Below, in pieces: positions 7,559 to 12,331 of a DNA stretch of 12,331 bases. Location: assembly GCA_002478685.1 (NCBI GenBank), contig DLPY01000012.1, positions 1 to 12,331 on the forward strand, in the 5' to 3' direction. Numbering within the stretch: position 1 is the first letter of the stretch; every line of letters starts with the position of its first letter. Position numbers and translations under genes: made by a program. The notes beneath the pieces were generated by a model. It did no database searches. It had not been told where the DNA came from and saw only the letters and a list, made by a program, of their open reading frames with translations. The stretch is from Flavobacteriaceae bacterium UBA7446. Its GTDB lineage: Bacteria; Bacteroidota; Bacteroidia; Flavobacteriales; Flavobacteriaceae.

Positions 7559-7566
7559 CAAAAATA
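7559..7566 (-). promoter_or_regulatory. Candidate -7 box for gldKLMN
   Basis: The minus strand reads TATTTTTG, an exact match to the Bacteroidota TAnnTTTG box, in the 58-bp gap before gldK. It would give a leader of about 35-40 nt. I found no TTG at the expected distance upstream (that stretch is coding sequence of the preceding gene), so transcription of gldK from further upstream remains equally possible. Confidence 0.35.
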
Positions 7567-7572
7567 TGGAAT

Positions 7573-8709
7573 TTAATGCATACTTCGTTGTACTGACTTC
7601 CACCAACGGCTAGGAATTTCTCCTTTTTGCGCCATTCGATAGTCTTTTTCAGCACATGGTAATAACGTAGTTTCATCTTTATTATTATATTTTACTTCTT
7701 TAGGAACTTCTATCCACCATCGCTGGCTTTTTTCACTGCGAAAAAATGTTATAGTTTCTTGCTCTTGCGGCACCACAAGTTTTGTGCAGGCTCCGTGAGT
7801 AGAAAAGGGATATTCGTTCACTCGGTGACAATATCCCTCCAAAACATACCAAACCATTTGGGCAAGTAGTTGATCTGCTCTAGGGGAAGATGGAATATCA
7901 AATAATCCTAATATACTAAGCCTGTCGCTTAAACCAGCATATCGCATTAGGGTGCAAATTTGTGCCCCGTTAAAACCATTTGGGTTACCATTACTAAAAT
8001 CCAATTCGCTTGCCTTAATGACATTAAAATCGACAGATAATATGTCAGTGTCACGCAAAATAGGCTCAGACTCATGAATATCTGCATTAATTTCTCCTAA
8101 TCTATATGCATCAAAAAACAGCTTCTGCATCAGGTCCAATTCCTCTTGGGATACGTAATAACTCTGATAACCCAAGTTGGTAAACTGCTTTAAGTTATTC
8201 GGTTTTTCAGTAATAATTTTGGACATGTAGCTTTCGTCCGAAACCAAAACTCCTGGTGTGCCAAAATCTAACCGAGCATCAATTGAAGTAAGGTTAATGT
8301 AAGTGTTCATACCGCTCAATCCACGGAATAGACCAAGTGTGTTTTCCTGTTCTCCACCAATAATTATGGTTAAAATATTGCGTTGATGCATTTCTTGCGT
8401 AAGCATTTGTAATGCGAAAAGAGTGTCTTCATGGTTTTCCCCTGCTTTTAAAACACCCAAATCGGCGCAAACAAAATCCCAATTCCCAGAAAATAATTGA
8501 TAAAACTGTTGCCTAAACCTAAAGTGAACAGGCTCGTCTTTGATTAATCGTGGTTCAAGCGTTAAGATAACAATGTTAACGTCTTTTAAATCGGGTAAAC
8601 CCTCTTGTTTGGAATGGATACGCAAATTTCGACCCAAAACTTGATTTGGAAGCATCAAGTTGTGCGCTAGGAGTTTATCGTCAATCGGACTTAAAATTTC
8701 AAAATCCAC
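7573..8709 (-). CDS. Arginase/formimidoylglutamase-fold protein with degenerate metal site
   Basis: The 378-residue ureohydrolase (arginase, agmatinase, HutG) fold is recognisable from three ordered motifs that should carry the binuclear manganese ligands. Here the first reads GGEQ (118-121) where GGDH is usual, the second IDARLD (143-148) where DAHxD is usual, and the third SVDFN (225-229) where SxDxD is usual. Thus His to Gln, His to Arg and Asp to Asn replace three of six ligands, while D144, D148 and D227 remain. Normal hydrolysis of formimidoylglutamate or arginine is unlikely, so the common database name is misleading; a binding or structural role is my inference. It starts with GTG directly after the topA stop codon; the next Met (19) would remove the family-like start DFEILSPIDDKLLAHN. 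No signal peptide. It lies between topA and gldK, an order I recall from other flavobacteria. Confidence 0.85.
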   Translation of the reverse strand: MDFEILSPIDDKLLAHNLMLPNQVLGRNLRIHSKQEGLPDLKDVNIVILTLEPRLIKDEPVHFRFRQQFYQLFSGNWDFVCADLGVLKAGENHEDTLFALQMLTQEMHQRNILTIIIGGEQENTLGLFRGLSGMNTYINLTSIDARLDFGTPGVLVSDESYMSKIITEKPNNLKQFTNLGYQSYYVSQEELDLMQKLFFDAYRLGEINADIHESEPILRDTDILSVDFNVIKASELDFSNGNPNGFNGAQICTLMRYAGLSDRLSILGLFDIPSSPRADQLLAQMVWYVLEGYCHRVNEYPFSTHGACTKLVVPQEQETITFFRSEKSQRWWIEVPKEVKYNNKDETTLLPCAEKDYRMAQKGEIPSRWWKSVQRSMH

Positions 8710-11181
8710 TTACTTCTTGTTGGTACGTTTTCTTTTAGGTTTTTGCTTTTCAATTAGTGTCATGGCTTGAGTAAGCGTCATTTTTGACACATCTACATCT
8801 TTGGAAAGCTCTACTTTTTGTTTGCCTTTAATTAGATTATGCCTACCCCAACGTGCTTTCTCAATACGAACACCTTCGTCTTCCCAATGCTTAACTACCC
8901 TTTCAGCTTCTTTTTTCTTTTTATGTTTAATGAGTGTTTCGATATCGTCGGGTGTTAAGGCATCAAAATCATACTTTTTTGACACATTAATAAACCAGCC
9001 ATTCCATTTGATAAAAGGTCCAAAACGTCCAACGCCTTTTGTTACGGGTAATTCATCGTAGGTGGCAATCGGCGCATCTGCAAGTCGTTTTTCTTTTATA
9101 AGAGCCACCGCTTCGTCCAAAGTGGTTGTAAGTGGATTTTTTCCCTTTGGCATGGAAATAAACGATTTTCCATGACGCACATAAGGTCCATAGCGGCCGT
9201 TATTTACTTCCACAATTTCGGAGCCGAATTCGCCCAACTGTATGGGGAGTTTAAATAAATCTAAGGCTTCTTCAAATGAGATTTTTGCCAACTGCTGATC
9301 GGGGTGCAGGCTTGCAAAAAGAGGTTTTTCTTCATCATCAACGGTACCAATTTGTGCCATAGGACCAAATTTACCGAGGCGTACACTAAGCTGACGCCCA
9401 GACTTAGGGTCTACACCCAAAATGCGTTCACCAATTTCACGCTGCGCATTTTCACGAACATCCTCTACTATAGGATGAAAATCATTATAAAATGATTTCA
9501 TCATGCTTTTCCAATCTTCTTTACCAAGGGCAATGGAGTCAAAATCTTGTTCTACTTTGGCAGTAAAGTTATAATCAACAATATGTGGGAAATTGGCAAC
9601 CAAAAAGTCATTAACGAGTATCCCTACATCTGTTGGGACAAGTTTTCCCTTTTCGGAACCTACACGTTCTGTCAACGTTTGTTTTTGCACGTTATCTAAC
9701 GTGAGAGTTAGTTTTAGATAATTGCGTTCTGTTTCTTCAACTGTTCCTTTTTCTACATATTTCCTATTGACAATGGTGGAGATAGTCGGTGCATACGTTG
9801 AAGGTCTTCCAATTCCCAATTCTTCTAACCTTTTTACCAAAGACGCCTCTGTGTAGCGGGCTGGTGGACGGCTAAAACGTTCCGTTGCAGTTATGGATTT
9901 GGCATTTAACGTATCGCCTTGTGTTATTTTTGGAAGTAATCCTTCGGCTGTTTCCTCTTCTTCATCTTTTCCCTCCAAATAAACTTTTAAAAACCCTTCA
10001 AACGTAATTACCTCTCCGCGAGCCATAAACAAAACATCGTGCTTGTCGGCGCTGATTTGTACGGTCGTTCGCTCCAATTCGGCATTGCTCATTTGCGAAG
10101 CAATGGTGCGTTTCCAAATAAGATCATACAATCGTTGCTCATCAGAAGTAGCATCAACGCATATCTTACTCAAATTGGTTGGGCGAATAGCTTCGTGTGC
10201 TTCTTGCGCCCCTTTGTTTTTGGTTTTAAACACACGTGTTTTGGCGTAGTCTGCGCCATACGATTTGGTAATAACTTCTTTTGCCTCGTTAAGTGCTTGT
10301 TTTGAAAGATTTACACTATCGGTTCGCATATAGGTAATGTGCCCTGCTTCATACAAACGCTGGGCGTTTGACATCGTACGACTCACGGAGAAGCCCAATT
10401 TTCTGGAAGCTTCTTGCTGCAAGGTTGATGTTGTAAAGGGTGCCGTTGGCGATTTTTTTGCAGGTTTTTTTTCAAGTGCAGAAACCGAAAAAACAGCATC
10501 GATATTCTCAGACAAAAATGCCTGAGCTTCTGCTTCAGTGTCAAATGTTTTGGCAGTGGTAGCTTTAACTGCTTTTCCTTCGCTAGTAATAAATTCTCCC
10601 CGAATTTTGAAAAACGCTTTGGACGTAAAGGATTCAATCTCACGCTCACGTTCTACTAAAATTCTTACGGAAACAGATTGTACACGCCCTGCAGATAATC
10701 CACCCTTAACCTTTCGCCACAAAATGGGAGATAATTCATACCCTACTAGCCTGTCTAAAACCCTGCGTGCCTGCTGCGCATCTACCAAATGTTGGTTAAT
10801 GCTGCGTGGATGCGCAATGGCATGCTGAATAGCATTTTTGGTAATCTCATGAAATACAATCCGCTTTGTATTGCTTTGGTCTAAATCTAACTGCTCTGCC
10901 AAATGCCATGCAATAGCTTCTCCCTCACGATCTTCATCACTGGCCAACCAAACTATTTCTGATTTTTTGGCAAGAGACTTCAGTTCTCTTACTACTTTTT
11001 TCTTGTCATCGTTAACAATATAATTTGGCCTAAAATCACCGTCAACATCAACGCCTAACTCTTTGGCAGGAAGATCTGAAATATGTCCATAGCTAGAAAC
11101 AACTTTGAATTTTTTTCCCAAAAACCTTTCTATGGTTTTGGCCTTTGCAGGAGACTCTACTATGACTAAATTGTTGGGCAT
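8710..11181 (-). CDS. topA: DNA topoisomerase I (type IA)
   Basis: Relaxes negative supercoils by cutting one strand through a 5'-phosphotyrosine link. I choose the ATG at 11181 (MPNNLVIVESPAKAKTIE, 823 aa). The alternative at 11241 adds 20 unrelated residues and starts upstream of the likely promoter box. In order: Toprim domain about 1-125 with VIVESPAKAKTIERFLG and the acidic triad in SDEDREGEAI (about 81-90); the catalytic domain with YELSPILWRKVKGGLSAGRVQS; active-site Tyr284 in ITYMRTDSV; then ARYTEASLVKRLEELGIGRPSTYAPTI. The C-terminus has three repeats (LGKFGPMAQIG, NGRYGPYVRHGKSF, GRFGPFIKWNGWF) and a Lys/Arg-rich tail. No Cys4 zinc fingers are present. The gene begins the minus-strand block and is immediately followed by the arginase-like gene. 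Confidence 0.97.
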   Translation of the reverse strand: MPNNLVIVESPAKAKTIERFLGKKFKVVSSYGHISDLPAKELGVDVDGDFRPNYIVNDDKKKVVRELKSLAKKSEIVWLASDEDREGEAIAWHLAEQLDLDQSNTKRIVFHEITKNAIQHAIAHPRSINQHLVDAQQARRVLDRLVGYELSPILWRKVKGGLSAGRVQSVSVRILVEREREIESFTSKAFFKIRGEFITSEGKAVKATTAKTFDTEAEAQAFLSENIDAVFSVSALEKKPAKKSPTAPFTTSTLQQEASRKLGFSVSRTMSNAQRLYEAGHITYMRTDSVNLSKQALNEAKEVITKSYGADYAKTRVFKTKNKGAQEAHEAIRPTNLSKICVDATSDEQRLYDLIWKRTIASQMSNAELERTTVQISADKHDVLFMARGEVITFEGFLKVYLEGKDEEEETAEGLLPKITQGDTLNAKSITATERFSRPPARYTEASLVKRLEELGIGRPSTYAPTISTIVNRKYVEKGTVEETERNYLKLTLTLDNVQKQTLTERVGSEKGKLVPTDVGILVNDFLVANFPHIVDYNFTAKVEQDFDSIALGKEDWKSMMKSFYNDFHPIVEDVRENAQREIGERILGVDPKSGRQLSVRLGKFGPMAQIGTVDDEEKPLFASLHPDQQLAKISFEEALDLFKLPIQLGEFGSEIVEVNNGRYGPYVRHGKSFISMPKGKNPLTTTLDEAVALIKEKRLADAPIATYDELPVTKGVGRFGPFIKWNGWFINVSKKYDFDALTPDDIETLIKHKKKKEAERVVKHWEDEGVRIEKARWGRHNLIKGKQKVELSKDVDVSKMTLTQAMTLIEKQKPKRKRTNKK

Positions 11182-11352
11182 TAATATAATTTTCGGAACA
11201 AAAGTAGAAGAATTTATGATTTGTAAAAATTGTGAAGGCATTTAAATTTTTGCTTACGAGCTATTTTAGGTCCATATTAGACTCTTAAAAAGTACTCTTC
11301 TTTAGGATTTCTATTCATTTTGTGTTTGCATGTTTGAATAAATTTTAGATGT
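11182..11352. other. Intergenic region between topA and the YeeE remnant
   Basis: AT-rich and without a supportable gene on either strand. It carries the candidate topA promoter near its left end. On the plus strand the stretch before 11353 is A/T-rich with no full TAnnTTTG box, so I see no convincing promoter for the remnant that follows. Confidence 0.5.
11199..11206 (-). promoter_or_regulatory. Candidate topA promoter (-7 box)
   Basis: The minus strand reads TACTTTTG, an exact TAnnTTTG box, ending 17 nt before the chosen topA start. It would give a leader of only about 10 nt, and it lies between the two possible start codons, supporting the shorter TopA. No clear TTG is present about 20 nt upstream. 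Confidence 0.5.
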
Positions 11353-11566
11353 ATGAATCCTATTACAGACCCTTGGCCATGGCATATAGTAGGACAGCCA
11401 TTTTGGTTGTTTTATTTTCGGGCTGGGTTGGGCGCTAATTATGGCTTGTACCGGACCCACTTACGTGCTCATTGATGCAGTGTATTTTCCAATACTTTTA
11501 GTATTAACATATGCCACTTTAAGCACATATTTTAATGACGTTCTTAAGCCAAAGGCACCTAATTAG
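11353..11566 (+). pseudogene. YeeE/YedE-type sulfur transporter remnant (two gene ends joined)
   Basis: From ATG at 11353 the frame reads MNPITDPWPWHIVGQPF, which resembles the start of YeeE/YedE (thiosulfate/sulfur transport) membrane proteins, whose N-termini carry a DPWPWYVAGP-like motif. This frame stops at 11472-11474. From about 11402 a second frame, shifted by one, reads FGCFIFGLGWALIMACTGPT, then YVLIDAVYFPILLVLTYATL and a tail ending PKAPN at 11566. That matches the end of the shorter partner YeeE-type proteins (GLGWALTGACPGP...LPH), including the conserved Cys. The expected middle, roughly several hundred to a thousand bases depending on whether one or two genes were involved, is missing, so this is a deletion scar. 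The tail is diverged (MACTGP for GACPGP, APN for LPH), suggesting decay over time. No function is expected. Family assignment rests on short motifs. Confidence 0.6.
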
Positions 11567-11571
11567 TAAAA

Positions 11572-11627
11572 ATTAGCACATGACAAAATGTCAATTCCAT
11601 TGATATTTTGTACTTTTACGTGCTAAT
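11572..11627. repeat. 8-bp inverted repeat around a short palindrome
   Basis: ATTAGCAC (11572-11579) and GTGCTAAT (11620-11627) are exact inverted copies separated by 40 bp. Inside lies the small palindrome TGACA-AAA-TGTCA (11581-11593). The element fills the gap between the YeeE remnant stop and the next ORF. It could be a regulator site, an RNA hairpin or a recombination site; the sequence alone does not decide. Confidence 0.4.
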
Positions 11628-11635
11628 AATTGTGA

Positions 11636-11794
11636 ATGCGTCAAGCTAAAGAGATAGAAACAAAAAACCCTAATGCCTATAATGGCGAGGTGTTGGAGTT
11701 GGATTCGAAAATTGCTCCAGGTAATAAAAAAATGTACACTTATAGCTATGGTCGTTTAGTAAAATCCCAAAAACCCACTATTAACAGAGTATAA
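11636..11794 (+). CDS. Short ORF of unknown function (52 aa)
   Basis: ATG at 11636 opens a 52-codon frame (MRQAKEIETKNPNAYNGEVL... ending KPTINRV, stop TAA). The composition looks protein-like: hydrophilic, with Lys/Asn/Tyr-rich stretches such as GNKKMYTYSYGRLVK, and no membrane segment or signal. I do not recognise the family. A 7-of-8 promoter-like box TACTTTTA (11611-11618) precedes it, but there is no good Shine-Dalgarno. Its neighbours are a pseudogene and a frameshifted gene, so it may itself be a fragment of a lost gene. Near its end CCCACTATTAACAGAGT looks like a worn terminator hairpin overlapping the coding end, which argues against a long-conserved gene. Confidence 0.3.
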   Translation: MRQAKEIETKNPNAYNGEVLELDSKIAPGNKKMYTYSYGRLVKSQKPTINRV

Positions 11795-11823
11795 CAAAGG
11801 ATTTAAGAAATACCGATTTTTGA

Positions 11824-11897
11824 TTTAACCCCATTTTAACCCCACATTTATTTTGTTGAAAGGATTTTTTCATAATGTTTTGTCATATTTAACCCCA
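11824..11897 (+). repeat. Three direct copies of TTTAACCCCA
   Basis: Exact 10-mers at 11824-11833, 11835-11844 and 11888-11897. The first two are 11 bp apart, about one helical turn, so they face the same side of the DNA. Spacing is too short and irregular for a CRISPR array. They fit clustered binding sites for one protein, for example a regulator or the arm-type sites of a tyrosine recombinase, but no such gene is in the window. Confidence 0.5.
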
Positions 11898-11907
11898 TCT
11901 CTTTTCA

Positions 11908-11936
11908 TGTACATTGTTGCAAACAATTAAAGTACA
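11908..11936. promoter_or_regulatory. Nested dyad upstream of the lipoprotein gene
   Basis: ATTGTT (11913-11918) and AACAAT (11922-11927) are inverted about the triplet GCA, and TGTAC (11908-11912) and GTACA (11932-11936) extend the symmetry, with four extra bases (TAAA) on the right. It lies about 25-55 bp before the candidate -7 box at 11962. It may be an operator; a stem of this make-up without a T-run is not a terminator. Confidence 0.35.
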
Positions 11937-11961
11937 AGTTTTAAAAAAAGTATTTAGAATT

Positions 11962-11969
11962 TAATTTTG
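11962..11969 (+). promoter_or_regulatory. Candidate promoter (-7 box) of the lipoprotein gene
   Basis: TAATTTTG is an exact TAnnTTTG match ending 17 nt before the ATG at 11987, the same spacing as the topA box. About 20 nt upstream there is TTT but no TTG. Confidence 0.45.
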
Positions 11970-11986
11970 ATTAAAATTTAACGTCA

Positions 11987-12330
11987 ATGAAAAAGTTGCT
12001 ACTCCTCTTTGCTTTTATAATTTCAAGTTGTTCTTCATTTAAATCAGGGTTAACAATTCCAGCAAATGAAACATTTATTTTAGGTGAAAGTAATTCAAAA
12101 AATTATTCAGCTGAATTGGTGAATACATCAAGTTATGAAGTAAAAATAAGAGGTGAAAAAAACAAAACGGGGAGTATACTCAAGGATTTGAGTTAGCACC
12201 TAAAGGGAAAACAACTGTTTATGTTTCTTCTGATGAAATAATTAAGTTTATTAATGACAACAACGAGGCAGTAAAAGTAGATGTAAAACTAAACAAAGCA
12301 GTTCCAGGTATGAGATATATAAAAAACTAA
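11987..12330 (+). pseudogene. Small lipoprotein gene interrupted by a one-base frameshift
   Basis: The ATG frame reads MKKLLLLFAFIISSCSSFKS, a lipoprotein signal with lipidated Cys at 15, and continues to a stop at 12194-12196 (69 aa). The last residues (SILKDLS) are out of character. In the next frame the sequence from about 12170 reads EYTQGFELAPKGKTTVYVSS, then DEIIKFINDNNEAVKVDVKL and NKAVPGMRYIKN, stop TAA at 12328-12330. Joining the two at the GGGG run (12169-12172), as if one G were lost, gives one coherent protein of about 114 residues. It resembles a small flavobacterial lipoprotein type with a single beta-rich domain (function unknown, from memory). The frameshift may be a real mutation, a sequencing error, or slippage-based switching; the short G4 run and a nearby A7 run (12156-12162) permit each. 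The gene appears complete at both ends within the window. Confidence 0.65.
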
Positions 12331-12331
12331 A

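Noticed and set aside
10383..10649. Minus-strand ORF in another frame of topA
   Set aside because: Low-complexity Lys/Leu/Arg translation in an alternative frame of a housekeeping gene.
11182..11241. N-terminal extension of TopA to the ATG at 11241
   Set aside because: The extra 20 residues do not look like TopA, whose proteins begin just before VIVESPAKAKTIE, and a TAnnTTTG box lies between the two starts.
11696..11726. tRNA or tmRNA 3' end suggested by GGATTCGAAAATTGCTCCA
   Set aside because: The bases beside the TTCGA loop do not form a T-stem and no acceptor or anticodon arm can be drawn.
11824..11897. CRISPR array
   Set aside because: Only three 10-bp repeats with spacings of 1 and 43 bp; no array-like repeat length or regular spacers.

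Overview
The window looks like chromosomal DNA of a member of the Bacteroidota, most likely a marine Flavobacteriaceae. The DNA is AT-rich. It carries the gliding-motility / type IX secretion (T9SS) core genes gldK-gldL-gldM-gldN in canonical order, a PorP/SprF-type outer-membrane protein, TAnnTTTG-type promoter boxes, and starts with little or no Shine-Dalgarno sequence. Assignment is by recognition of protein families; no search was run.

Layout. (1) 1-1846, left flank: the 3' end of a PorP/SprF-like gene (+) meets, tail to tail, a secreted protein that joins MORN-like repeats to a retropepsin-like aspartic protease domain (-). Upstream of that lie a terminator, a small conserved 64-residue protein (-) and about 270 bp of AT-rich DNA without a gene. 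(2) 1847-11181, one long minus-strand block, transcribed in the order topA, an arginase-fold protein, gldK, gldL, gldM, gldN, then a DAO-family FAD oxidoreductase. Spacing inside the block is very tight: 0, 58, 9, 2 and -4 bp. A strong terminator hairpin closes it after gldN, and its U-tract runs directly into the start codon of the oxidoreductase. (3) 11182-12331, right flank: a decayed, low-density region. It holds a remnant in which the start of a YeeE/YedE sulfur-transporter gene is joined to the end of a second YeeE-type gene, a 52-codon ORF of unknown nature, several short inverted and direct repeats, and a small lipoprotein gene broken by a one-base frameshift.

How the genes work together. 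GldL and GldM form the inner-membrane proton-driven motor of the T9SS. GldM spans the periplasm to the GldK/GldN ring under the outer membrane, and PorP/SprF-type proteins act with outer-membrane parts of the same machine. TopA is housekeeping. The arginase-fold protein between topA and gldK keeps the fold signatures but has replaced three of the six metal-binding positions, so its usual database name (formimidoylglutamase) is probably wrong.

I did not find a complete new multi-gene system. The points most worth a second look are the metal-site-degenerate arginase homologue beside gldK, the MORN/aspartic-protease fusion, the terminator flush against a start codon, the YeeE remnant, and the repeat-rich scar at 11567-11940.
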